DNA from: Lachnoclostridium phytofermentans
Lineage (GTDB): Bacteria > Bacillota > Clostridia > Lachnospirales > Lachnospiraceae
Direction of reading: 5' to 3'
Length of the DNA stretch: 64,000 bases
Assembly (NCBI RefSeq): GCF_000733755.1
Contig: NZ_JPOF01000002.1
Coordinates: 186,001 to 250,000 of the forward strand
The notes beneath the pieces were generated by a model, which did no database searches, was not told where the DNA came from, and saw only the letters and a program-made list of their open reading frames with translations. Within the stretch, counting starts at the first letter, position 1. Each line of letters opens with the position of its first letter. Positions 43,871-51,647 of this stretch are shown piece by piece. The translations under genes were made by a program, and so were the position numbers.

Positions 43871-43953
43871 ATGGCACCTCCCATTATCATTACTCGCCAA
43901 CTATGGTGCCTGTCTAGAAATAGACAGAACTTGAACCTCGTTGTGCGGCACAC
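43871..43953 (-). ncRNA. L21 leader RNA (probable)
   Basis: The transcript leader before rplU contains a conserved-looking stem CTGTCTA-TTTC-TAGACAG followed by GGCACC and a partner GGTGCC at the ribosome site, so the Shine-Dalgarno could be sequestered. This resembles the Firmicute ribosomal L21 leader (an autoregulatory mRNA element). Assignment is by position and visible pairing only. Confidence 0.6.
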
Positions 43954-43959
43954 TAAAGA

Positions 43960-43988
43960 AGTTTATCATAACTCAACGTGATTGTCAA
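43960..43988 (-). promoter_or_regulatory. Promoter of rplU operon
   Basis: TTGACA-17-TAAACT on the minus strand has an exact -35 consensus and starts transcription near 43953. Confidence 0.75.
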
Positions 43989-44091
43989 TAAGAAAATACA
44001 CCACTCTACATTATTAATCACTCCATCGAGTCACTAAAATAAAATAATTTCAATTTTTAAAATTACCAGAGTTTATCATTTATTCTTCTAT

Positions 44092-44180
44092 CACAAGCAT
44101 TAATTTAAATATTTTTTGTCAAACACAAGCATTAATCCAAGTATTTTTTTTCCACCACAAGCATTAATTTAGTTAAGTAG
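44092..44180. repeat. Three 32-bp tandem repeats
   Basis: CACAAGCATTAAT begins at 44092, 44124 and 44156, each followed by an A/T-rich tail with a run of T; the third tail has diverged. They lie in the 419-bp gap between the rplU promoter and the YgjP-like gene, which holds no gene. Confidence 0.85.
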
Positions 44181-44407
44181 ATAAAGTCGTTCATTAAGTT
44201 GCTTCGTTTCTAAAAATTCTATTAATTAATATACATTACGTGTACATAGTCATAATCATATTATTCACTACTTACATTCGAAAGCATTCTAAATTACATG
44301 GACAAAACAGATTATTTCACTTACAATACTTATCAGATATTATTATGTAATAATATGATAGATGAAATTTACTTCTTGAATTTACTTCTTAATAGAAAGG
44401 TTACACT

Positions 44408-45061
44408 ATGGAAATCATACTGAATGATAAGAGCATCCATTTTCACATCCAATACACGAAGGCTAGTAAGTTTAGTCTTGAGTTTTCACCCGAAGGACTT
44501 ATCACTTTAAAAGCTCCAAAAAAATCTACACCAGAAGAAATCAATGCCTATATGAAAACTAATTCAAAGGTATTACTTAAATTTGAGGAAAAATTGAATA
44601 CAAGAACTTATCTTTCCAGTGTAAAAACTTATGAGAGTGACGAAAACTTTTTATTTCTTGGTAAAGTTCACAAGTTATCCGACCTTCTATCCGAACTGCC
44701 AACAACGCAAGAAGAAGTTCATGTGGCACTTGAAAAATTTTATATGAATAAAACCAAAGAAATTATCACGGAACGACTTGCTATCTATGAACCGATTCTG
44801 CAAGTAAAAGCAAAAGGATTTACCATTGTAGACTCGCCTGCTACCTGGGGAACCTGTAACTCAAAGAAACAATTAACCTTTAATTATAAATTATCAATGG
44901 CTATGCTTAGTGCAATTGATTATGTTGTCATTCATGAGCTCTGCCACATTATGCATTTAAATCATGATCGCTCCTTCTGGAGAAAGGTCGGTATGTATGA
45001 TAAGAATTATAAAAGGCACCAGGAATATCTAGCTCGTTTTGGTGCCTTTATGACTATTTAA
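44408..45061 (+). CDS. YgjP/DUF45 family putative zinc metallopeptidase
   Basis: This 217-residue protein has the zinc site H-E-L-C-H at residues 176-180, with H-L-N-H following and S-F-W. The upstream S-P-A-T-W-G-T-C-N-S stretch is typical of the YgjP-like (SprT-related) family. No signal peptide is visible, so it is probably cytosolic. The substrate is unknown. It is a single plus-strand gene at the edge of the accessory block. Confidence 0.88.
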   Translation: MEIILNDKSIHFHIQYTKASKFSLEFSPEGLITLKAPKKSTPEEINAYMKTNSKVLLKFEEKLNTRTYLSSVKTYESDENFLFLGKVHKLSDLLSELPTTQEEVHVALEKFYMNKTKEIITERLAIYEPILQVKAKGFTIVDSPATWGTCNSKKQLTFNYKLSMAMLSAIDYVVIHELCHIMHLNHDRSFWRKVGMYDKNYKRHQEYLARFGAFMTI

Positions 45062-45083
45062 TATGAGCGATCCGTTAGAATTT

Positions 45084-46064
45084 CTAGAAACTTTGCCAAG
45101 ATTCTTCGATTGCTCTAAGTTTATTCTCTAATTTGACACGTAGTTCTATCATCCATTCTGGTTCGCTGTCATAAGAATCACTTAAGCAATGAGAAATTCT
45201 CACATAAGAGTACAGATTAATAAAACGCCTCATCAGAGGCAAACTATTTTTTGCTTCTTCTAGGATTGGATATTCGGATTGATATCCTTCATAGAATACT
45301 TGTTTTATTTGTTCTACCTCTTCTATCCCCTTTTCCTCAGATACAGATTCAAAAAATTGTTCTATGTCTGTAGAATACCAATGATACATTCCATCATCAA
45401 AATCAATAACAGAGCAGCTATTTGTTGTTTCATTATAGAATACGTTATCTAATTCAAAATCATAATGGATAAGTCCATAGGTCATATGGGTTTTCGATAA
45501 TTTTGCAAGTTCTTCTCGTAGCTTAACTAATTCTATTGTTGCTTGCCTTCTACAATGGTAAAGTGATATCATTCTTTCAATATCATAAAGAACATCCTCA
45601 TGGGTCCATTTTTTTATGATAGGTTTGTATTTAGAGGATAATCTGTGCAACCTGCCCATTGTTCTGCCACATTCATAATACATCTTATCTGAATACTCGC
45701 ACTCTTCTACTTGTTTACCTTTTACCCGCTCAAAAACTGTTGCATAATACTCTCCCCACTCCGTTTTCTCCCTTCTTATATATTCTCCATCCCTAGAAGG
45801 TACTGGGCGGAGAGCATCAAAATCATGTTTTCTCAAATACTGTATGAACTCCAATTCTCCATAGATATTCTGCTTGCGCTTTTCTTCTGTTGGAGCAATT
45901 CTTAAAAAGTGAACGTCCCCTCCGCAATGAAATGGATAAATGGCATTTGAGGATATCCGAAAATAAGATAGCATCTCATTCAAATCCTCTTCTTCATAGT
46001 TCCAGTGTTTTAATAATGTTTTTGCTAAATCATAATTTTCTACTAAATATCTCATTTTTAACAT
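45084..46064 (-). CDS. Phosphotransferase-fold protein, CotS/YutH-like
   Basis: This 326-residue protein has an aminoglycoside-phosphotransferase/choline-kinase fold. The catalytic loop is L-I-H-Y-D-F-E-L-D-N-V-F-Y-N, followed by V-I-D-F-D-D (the metal-binding DFD-type motif). It resembles CotS-family spore-coat kinases of Clostridia, but a role in resistance or small-molecule phosphorylation cannot be excluded. The start is the ATG after AAGAAGGGATAGG; a TTG 8 codons upstream is less likely. A separate self-terminated transcript lies just upstream. Confidence 0.75.
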   Translation of the reverse strand: MLKMRYLVENYDLAKTLLKHWNYEEEDLNEMLSYFRISSNAIYPFHCGGDVHFLRIAPTEEKRKQNIYGELEFIQYLRKHDFDALRPVPSRDGEYIRREKTEWGEYYATVFERVKGKQVEECEYSDKMYYECGRTMGRLHRLSSKYKPIIKKWTHEDVLYDIERMISLYHCRRQATIELVKLREELAKLSKTHMTYGLIHYDFELDNVFYNETTNSCSVIDFDDGMYHWYSTDIEQFFESVSEEKGIEEVEQIKQVFYEGYQSEYPILEEAKNSLPLMRRFINLYSYVRISHCLSDSYDSEPEWMIELRVKLENKLRAIEESWQSF

Positions 46065-46182
46065 GTATAAACCTATCCCTTCTTTCAAAAATACTTAATT
46101 CTTTGAATGTAATAGTACAATATGGTATAGCCAAAAATACAAATGATTCCTGCACTCTGTTTTATCTTCTTAAAAAAGAGTA

Positions 46183-46210
46183 CAAAAAAAAACACCCTCA
46201 TTCGAGTGTT
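46183..46210 (-). terminator. Terminator of the short transcript upstream of the CotS-like gene
   Basis: AACACTC and GAGGGTGTT form a 7-bp stem with one G-U pair and a 6-base loop, followed on the minus strand by nine T. Confidence 0.8.
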
Positions 46211-46319
46211 CTGCTGGTTTCGATAGGTAATTATCTACTAAGTTACAGAATAACGAAAGGAAAAATTTGCATACAAAAAACGTTTTAATACGAATTTTGT
46301 TATGCTCGATATAATGTTG

Positions 46320-46346
46320 TTAACCACGAATCACCGTATCGTTCAT
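46320..46346 (-). CDS. 8-codon ORF in a short terminated transcript (possible leader peptide)
   Basis: M-N-D-T-V-I-R-G is preceded by AAAGGGGTG, a strong ribosome site, and a consensus promoter. In the same frame after the TAA the sequence stays open for about 50 more codons without an ATG. It may be a leader peptide or the start of a gene interrupted by one stop codon. Confidence 0.4.
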   Translation of the reverse strand: MNDTVIRG

Positions 46347-46380
46347 TTTTTTAACACCCCTTTCGTTTTAAGATACTATT

Positions 46381-46409
46381 ATTATAAATCATATGGTATA
46401 TTATGTCAA
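46381..46409 (-). promoter_or_regulatory. Consensus promoter of the short transcript
   Basis: TTGACA-17-TATAAT is a perfect match in both hexamers and the spacing. The predicted transcript runs about 190 bases to the terminator at 46183-46210. Confidence 0.85.
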
Positions 46410-46472
46410 TTAAATTAATGAAATCCAAATAAAAATTATGTTATATATAATATGTACCAACCAACGAAAAAA

Positions 46473-46513
46473 CCTATCAGTAAAACAATCTTATTTCTTG
46501 CTTTACTGATAGG
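46473..46513 (-). terminator. Terminator of the 34-residue membrane protein gene
   Basis: A perfect 12-bp stem (CCTATCAGTAAA with its complement) is followed on the minus strand by TTTTTTCG. Confidence 0.85.
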
Positions 46514-46543
46514 GGAATCTAATAGTATACTGGTTTCTATTTT

Positions 46544-46648
46544 TTATCGTCTTTTATGTCCTTTTTTAAATAATGCATTCTCATATATAATAAATCCGAC
46601 TAACACGACAACAATAGTTATAATCAATTTTCGCTTTTTGTTCTTCAT
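46544..46648 (-). CDS. Small single-pass membrane protein, 34 residues
   Basis: M-K-N-K-K-R-K is followed by a hydrophobic helix (L-I-I-T-I-V-V-V-L-V-G-F-I-I-Y) and a basic tail G-H-K-R-R. AGGAG lies 8 bases before the ATG and a strong terminator lies 30 bases after the stop, which argues for real expression. I recognise no family. The longer frame to 46744 has no ribosome site. Confidence 0.65.
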   Translation of the reverse strand: MKNKKRKLIITIVVVLVGFIIYENALFKKGHKRR

Positions 46649-46810
46649 AGGACCACTCCTCTTTGATTTATTTCTCATACTGCCTACGTATAAGTATAAA
46701 GGATAACCTTGATTCAAACCATCGATGTGCCTTACAAATAACATTCAAACCTTACATTTTTGTCATCTAAACTTCTGTATAGTTTCTTGTAACTAATATT
46801 TCCTCTTCTG

Positions 46811-47650
46811 TTATCTTCTAAAGAATGCGATACCGCAGGCTCCTGGCCCTGCATGGACACCAATCGTACTACCAATGGCAATCTTTACGATATCCTGTTT
46901 TTTTAGATACTCTCTAGTATAAGTTTCAAAATTCTGTATTGAACTTGCATCACCTGTATAACCGATGTTATATGGAAACTCCATATCAATCCCATTTACT
47001 TCTTCCACTAACTCAATCACTTTCTTATATGCTCCCTGCAATCCTCTCGACTTAGCCGCAACTTCAACTACACCATCCTTCACTTCGATGATTGGCTTGA
47101 TTTGAAGTAATGTTCCCGCTAGCGCTGCAGACGCTGATAATCGACCACCCTTTTTTAAGTATTTTAAGGTGTCCACTAGAGCAAATACTCTGATTTTGTG
47201 TTTATTTTCTTCCAGCTCCTCTACAATTTCTTTTGCAGAAAGCCCTCTTTCTCTAAGTATTTTTGCGTATTGAACAAGACAATTTAACCCCAAGGTTGCC
47301 GTATTACTGTCTACAAGATAGATTTCATCATATTCACACATATCCTTTGCAATACTAGCACTTTGAAAGGTTCCGCTTAATTTACTGGAGATTGTAATAA
47401 CAATCGCACTACTCCCTTCCTCCTTACAACGGTTAAAATGAGTGTAGAATTCCTCAGGCGATGGCTGACTTGTCGTTGGTAGTTCTTCTGTTGTCGAGAG
47501 TCTTTGATAGAACTCCTCTGTCGAAATTGTCACCCCATCCAGGTATTCTTCTTCACCGAATAAATTATGAAGAGGTACTACGATCAAGTCTTCCCTTTCA
47601 GCTTGAGCCTGTGTAATATCGGATGTTGAATCAGTTATAATGTGTATCAT
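46811..47650 (-). CDS. DegV family fatty-acid-binding protein
   Basis: This 279-residue protein begins M-I-H-I-I-T-D-S-T-S-D-I. It shows T-T-S-Q-P-S-P-E-E-F, I-T-I-S-S-K-L-S-G-T, V-D-S-N-T-A-T-L-G and K-G-G-R-L-S, all typical of DegV. Staphylococcal FakB proteins of this family present acyl chains to the FakA kinase. No fakA is in the window. It has a strong ribosome site, AGGAGG. Confidence 0.93.
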   Translation of the reverse strand: MIHIITDSTSDITQAQAEREDLIVVPLHNLFGEEEYLDGVTISTEEFYQRLSTTEELPTTSQPSPEEFYTHFNRCKEEGSSAIVITISSKLSGTFQSASIAKDMCEYDEIYLVDSNTATLGLNCLVQYAKILRERGLSAKEIVEELEENKHKIRVFALVDTLKYLKKGGRLSASAALAGTLLQIKPIIEVKDGVVEVAAKSRGLQGAYKKVIELVEEVNGIDMEFPYNIGYTGDASSIQNFETYTREYLKKQDIVKIAIGSTIGVHAGPGACGIAFFRR

Positions 47651-47803
47651 TGGAAATTCCTCCTGTTATATAGAATCAAATAAATTGTTATATAAAATCT
47701 TATAGATTGTAGAAATCTTTCCATCTCTTAATTAACTTTCTACAGCACTGGCTTCTTGTGCTCTAACAAAGAATTCCATGGAAGAGCCAAGTTTTTAAGA
47801 AAA

Positions 47804-48253
47804 TTACTTTAGCTTTTGGAAGAAACGATGCAGCGTTCCTAACGCCAGTGTAAGCGCTGCTATCTCTGCTTCATTTAACTGTTCTGATACGCTTGCTATC
47901 AAACTCTCATGAAAGGTCAGATGCTCTTGATAAGCATCTTTTGCTATCTCTGTTGTACATACATAAACCTTACGTTTATCACTTTGTGCCCGATTTCTTA
48001 TTAGATACCCTTTTTGTTCTAATGTCTTTACGGCGATCGTGAGGCTACTCGCTGTAATCATTAGTCGTTTAGATAGCTCCTTCATGGTATTTTTATCTTC
48101 TTTCTCGCTATTATACACTGCTTCTATGACATGCATCTCATTTACAGATAACATCTTGTGTTTTCCATTAGCTAAGGAACCTTCTTCCAGTCTTAGTATG
48201 TCATTAAATATTGTAACAAAAAAATCATTTAACTGTGCCTCATAGACATTCAT
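47804..48253 (-). CDS. MarR family transcriptional regulator
   Basis: This 149-residue winged-helix protein has E-M-H-V-I-E-A-V, L-S-K-R-L-M-I-T-A-S-S-L-T-I-A-V-K-T-L-E-Q-K-G-Y-L and D-K-R-K-V-Y-V, the MarR recognition helix and wing. The start is the ATG after GGAGG, five codons inside the longest frame. Two identical operator palindromes flank its own promoter (48270-48344), a clear sign of autorepression. No transporter or fatty-acid gene is co-transcribed, although a DegV gene lies downstream. Confidence 0.9.
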   Translation of the reverse strand: MNVYEAQLNDFFVTIFNDILRLEEGSLANGKHKMLSVNEMHVIEAVYNSEKEDKNTMKELSKRLMITASSLTIAVKTLEQKGYLIRNRAQSDKRKVYVCTTEIAKDAYQEHLTFHESLIASVSEQLNEAEIAALTLALGTLHRFFQKLK

Positions 48254-48269
48254 CTTGGCTTCCTCCATT

Positions 48270-48344
48270 TACTTTGAACTTCAAACTATTTTGCATTATA
48301 ACAATAGATTTGGATTTCGTCAAGATATTTTGAAGTTCAAAGTA
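48270..48344 (-). promoter_or_regulatory. marR promoter flanked by two palindromic operators
   Basis: TTGACG-17-TATAAT (48295-48323) lies between TACTTTGAACTTCAAA (48270-48285) and its exact inverse (48329-48344). Each site contains the palindrome TTTGAA-N-TTCAAA. The left one overlaps the region just after the transcription start and the right one ends above the -35. Confidence 0.85.
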
Positions 48345-48488
48345 ATAGACATTAAAATAGCTATCATAGCCGACTCACTATATAAATTACATAATGAATC
48401 AACGATGATAGCCACCTAAACTTCACCACTCTATGCCCTAAACTACCGATTAGAGCTTTCACACTACTATTGTTTTTCACCTTTTCTT

Positions 48489-49715
48489 CTATTGAATATT
48501 GTTCTTCAAACCTGGATTAAGAAAAGATTTAATAATCTCTTTCGATTTTTCTAAGTCCTTGATTTCTAGTACAGCCTTGTAATATTTTCCATTTGGTATC
48601 TTTAAGTTTCTATAGTCTCCATCCATTGGTATTCTTAAAGTTTCTATGTTATCTAAATTTAAATCCATCCCTATTGTAAGATAATCCTTAAAATCACTCT
48701 TTGTTATGTCTGTTGTGATATGTACCGTTGATAATATATCATCTAATAAAAAGGCCAGACTTATTATATTTTTTGACTTTAATTTACTAACTATACTCTG
48801 TAGTACATTTCGCTGTCTTTGTGTTCTGCCAAAATCATTGCTTTCTGTTCCAGTAGATACTTTCCTAATCCTGCAGTAACCCAATACCTGATTACCAACC
48901 ATTAACTGTTCCCCTTCTACAACATTTCTATATTCTGGATTCGAGATATAATTATGATAATTCAAATACTCCGCTTCGGCTTTTGTAAGAGTTACATTAA
49001 CCCCTCCTAATATGTCAACAATTTGCTCAAAAGCTTCGAAATTAACGAGCAAATATCCATCCAAGGATACTCCAAAATTAGAATCTATTGTATCGTATAG
49101 TAACTGTATACCTCCTTTTGAATAAACAGAATTTAGCCTATCTTTGCTATGTCCCTCTATATCAATATATAAATCTCTCATGAAAGAAAGCAACTTTAAA
49201 GTATTATCCTTCGTATTGATAGAAGCTACAATCATGGTGTCTGTATTCGCAGCATTATCAAATTCTTCAAGTCCAATCAACAGTATGTTAATAATTTCCT
49301 TGTCCTCTTTCTTATCCTCTGTCAAGTTATTTAATACTTCCTTCTCGCCTTCCTTTTGATAATTACCTAAATTATTTCCAGAATCCTCAAATACTAATTT
49401 ATCATAGAGATATTCACCAACGATATTACTAAGAATTACTTTTCCAAGTGGGGTGAAAATTAAGATAGCTATAAATACCCCAAATGCAGCAATAACGATT
49501 CCTAATCTTCTTCTTAATTTCTTTTTTCTTCTCTGTTTCGTCAATTCATCAACACTATTTTCATCCAATGATTGTACTTGCTTTGCCAATGATTCCTTCA
49601 TATCCTCCATAGACTCATCGTAAGTTTCAAGTCCACTCGTTATATTAAGAGTGCATTGACTCCATTCATCCTCTTCTGAATGCCTATCGATTAGATTGCT
49701 ATCATCATCCTTCAT
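48489..49715 (-). CDS. LytR-CpsA-Psr (LCP) family cell-wall ligase
   Basis: This 408-residue membrane protein has a cytoplasmic acidic N-terminus, a basic stretch and one transmembrane helix (about 75-97). The extracellular LCP domain shows N-I-L-L-I-G-L-E, N-T-D-T-M-I-V-A-S, S-F-M-R-D-L-Y and R-L-N-S-V-Y-S-K-G-G. The Q-R-N-V-L-Q near residue 300 and the conserved arginines are present. LCP enzymes move glycopolymers from lipid carriers to peptidoglycan. The start is the ATG just after a TTG, with AAAGGA upstream. Confidence 0.92.
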   Translation of the reverse strand: MKDDDSNLIDRHSEEDEWSQCTLNITSGLETYDESMEDMKESLAKQVQSLDENSVDELTKQRRKKKLRRRLGIVIAAFGVFIAILIFTPLGKVILSNIVGEYLYDKLVFEDSGNNLGNYQKEGEKEVLNNLTEDKKEDKEIINILLIGLEEFDNAANTDTMIVASINTKDNTLKLLSFMRDLYIDIEGHSKDRLNSVYSKGGIQLLYDTIDSNFGVSLDGYLLVNFEAFEQIVDILGGVNVTLTKAEAEYLNYHNYISNPEYRNVVEGEQLMVGNQVLGYCRIRKVSTGTESNDFGRTQRQRNVLQSIVSKLKSKNIISLAFLLDDILSTVHITTDITKSDFKDYLTIGMDLNLDNIETLRIPMDGDYRNLKIPNGKYYKAVLEIKDLEKSKEIIKSFLNPGLKNNIQ

Positions 49716-49832
49716 CAATAACGTTTCCTTTCTGTCACCTTATGAAATGTTGTCTTGAATATAAATTTAAGAAGTTTAATCTATAAATAGTAGTATCATC
49801 GTCTGTTTCAAAGACAAGTTTGTATATTGGGT

Positions 49833-49860
49833 ATTATAGCATATTGTTTATTTTTTACAA
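49833..49860 (-). promoter_or_regulatory. Promoter of the LCP gene
   Basis: TTGTAA-16-TATAAT on the minus strand; leader about 110 bases. Confidence 0.5.
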
Positions 49861-49942
49861 TATTTTAACATAATTATTTCCTTATAAAGTCTTAAGGAAC
49901 ATTAAATCAAAAGAGTTGTTTCGATAAAAACATCCTTCCTTT

Positions 49943-49990
49943 CATGACAAGAAAAAGCACGCTACTCGAACTTTTCCTTGTCATGAATAA
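49943..49990 (-). repeat. Dispersed palindromic post-terminator element, copy 4 (best preserved)
   Basis: CATGACAAG-AAAAAG and CTTTTCCTTGTCATG give a 15-bp stem with one G-U position, around a 13-base loop containing the GC-rich core. It abuts the U-side of the terminator of the upstream minus-strand gene. Confidence 0.88.
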
Positions 49991-50015
49991 AACTGTAGAC
50001 AAGTTGTCTACAGTT
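49991..50015 (-). terminator. Hairpin overlapping the end of the 117-residue protein gene
   Basis: A perfect 12-bp stem (AACTGTAGACAA with its complement) has a 1-base centre, followed on the minus strand by TTATT. The stop codon lies within it. Confidence 0.7.
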
Positions 50016-50361
50016 CACGTAGGAAAAATGAAACATTAATTAAAAACTCTGATATTGTCGTATATGGATTATTTAAATCAGCTTTAACCTCAGCAATCAC
50101 TAGCTTTAGCACCCGGTAAAAGTCAACTTTATTGGGTATTAACATTGGATTTCTAGTAGTAGTTATTACAATACAACGTTCTAATGAACTACCATCTTTA
50201 GAAATTAACATTTTCTCTATCATCTGTGCACTAACAAAAATTCCTGTTTCCTTATACCATTTGTTTGCAGCCAAAATCCAACTATGCACTGCTAAATCTA
50301 GATTAATTGTAATGTTTTTGAGTGTAGCAAATGTTATTTCATACTTTTCGGTTTGCATCAT
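50008..50361 (-). CDS. Hypothetical protein, 117 residues
   Basis: This small soluble protein with mixed helix and strand starts M-M-Q-T-E-K-Y-E-I-T-F and contains H-S-W-I-L-A-A-N-K-W-Y-K-E-T-G and V-I-T-T-T-R-N-P-M-L. I recognise no family. No membrane segment or signal peptide is present. A terminator overlapping its stop codon supports it as a real gene; the ribosome site is weak. Confidence 0.6.
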   Translation of the reverse strand: MMQTEKYEITFATLKNITINLDLAVHSWILAANKWYKETGIFVSAQMIEKMLISKDGSSLERCIVITTTRNPMLIPNKVDFYRVLKLVIAEVKADLNNPYTTISEFLINVSFFLREL

Positions 50362-50631
50362 TATTAATAGCCTTTTTTATTATTTTATGTAATTAAATAA
50401 CTTAAGTTCGTTAACTTTGATTACTTTACAGTTTAAAAATGTAACTCTGTTATTAACAAAATAGATAGTTTAGAGTTTTAAATATACTTTTATAGATAAT
50501 GAATATAAAATCACATTAATTAATCTCCTACTAGAGATTTACTAAGAATATTCTGGTAAGGTTTGATTCACTAAATACTCATTAACATTGTGTTCTAGAG
50601 ATCATAGTAGTAATAATCTTATATAAACTAA

Positions 50632-50677
50632 AATCAGGAGTGAGGATCTATAGCGTTCCTATTCTTCACTCCTGATT
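50632..50677 (-). terminator. Terminator of the sigma/anti-sigma operon
   Basis: A perfect 12-bp stem (AATCAGGAGTGA with its complement) has a 22-base loop and TTTTAG beyond it on the minus strand. Between 50362 and 50631 I see no gene. Confidence 0.75.
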
Positions 50678-50714
50678 CAGACTTCTACAACAACTCAATA
50701 TTTACTTTCAAGTC

Positions 50715-51647
50715 TCAATTTTTGTTTTCCAACATCTTAACTATAAAACTCTCTATCTCCTCTAAACTCGTTGCTCCCTCTAGGGAAGGATAAGCAAATT
50801 CCGCGTATTGGATTCCAGTAGGTGTTTCCAAAAAAGCATAACGCTCCCCATCCAGTAATCCATAATCTACAATATCTTTCCAATATAATGTTGTGTCACC
50901 TCGACGATAGAATGAATTTTCTTCGTCGTAGGTAAATGGCATAAAGATACCTTTCATACCAACACGCATCGCAGACGCTATTCCCGTATCCTCTACCCAT
51001 ACCCCCGTATCAATTGGACATGGTAACTTCATCACAATCACATCACCTACCTGACTTTGTCCTTGATATACTTTCTCTACTAAAATGCTGGCAAGTGCAT
51101 AATATTCCTTATTTCCTTCCATGATAACCTCGATATTCTTTATCTCAGTAATTGTACCCTTTACTATCTCTAATCCTTCTCGTTGTATCAACTCTTGTTC
51201 TGTAAAATATACCAAATCATAACTTACTTTGAAATCTGGTGCATTATTAATATACTTTATTTTAATATTTCCATGTGAATTCTCCAGAGGGATGAGATTT
51301 CGGTTTTCTAAAATCATCTTACCTGTAAGCGAAGCGATAAGAAATAGGGCCATCGCAGCAAACATTATTTGCATAGGTTGTTTGAACCAGAAGGGCTTGC
51401 GAGTTTTCTCTTCTTTATTAGGTGATTTTTCTAGATGTAATACCTTTTCTTGTTCTAACGCTTTTACTTGTTCTAATACCTTTTCTTGTTCTAACGCTTT
51501 TTCTTGTTCTAACGCTTTTTCTTGTTCTAACATCCTTACTTTTTGTAGCATATTATCTTGTTGTAACATCTTCTCTTTTATTTTTTGCTTTAACGGTTCT
51601 GACGCTTTTACCTCATTGATAAGTTCTGTATATTCATTCTTTCTCAT
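50715..51647 (-). CDS. Putative membrane anti-sigma factor with repeat coiled coil
   Basis: This 310-residue protein overlaps the ECF sigma gene by 4 bases (ATGA). It has a cytoplasmic helical N-terminus with six consecutive hexads of the L-E-Q-E-K-A type (about residues 40-72), encoded by an 18-bp DNA repeat. One membrane helix follows (about 92-108), then an extracytoplasmic domain of about 200 residues that I cannot assign. Position and topology suggest control of the sigma factor. No canonical zinc anti-sigma motif is present. Confidence 0.7.
   Translation of the reverse strand: MRKNEYTELINEVKASEPLKQKIKEKMLQQDNMLQKVRMLEQEKALEQEKALEQEKVLEQVKALEQEKVLHLEKSPNKEEKTRKPFWFKQPMQIMFAAMALFLIASLTGKMILENRNLIPLENSHGNIKIKYINNAPDFKVSYDLVYFTEQELIQREGLEIVKGTITEIKNIEVIMEGNKEYYALASILVEKVYQGQSQVGDVIVMKLPCPIDTGVWVEDTGIASAMRVGMKGIFMPFTYDEENSFYRRGDTTLYWKDIVDYGLLDGERYAFLETPTGIQYAEFAYPSLEGATSLEEIESFIVKMLENKN
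51432..51530. repeat. In-frame 18-bp coding repeats in the anti-sigma gene
   Basis: The unit TTCTTGTTCTAACGCTTT recurs about five to six times, some copies identical. Gain or loss of a unit would change the coiled coil by six residues without breaking the frame. Confidence 0.85.

Noticed and set aside
44092-44180. CRISPR-like array
   Set aside because: The three 32-bp units are contiguous tandem repeats without unique spacers, and no cas gene is near.
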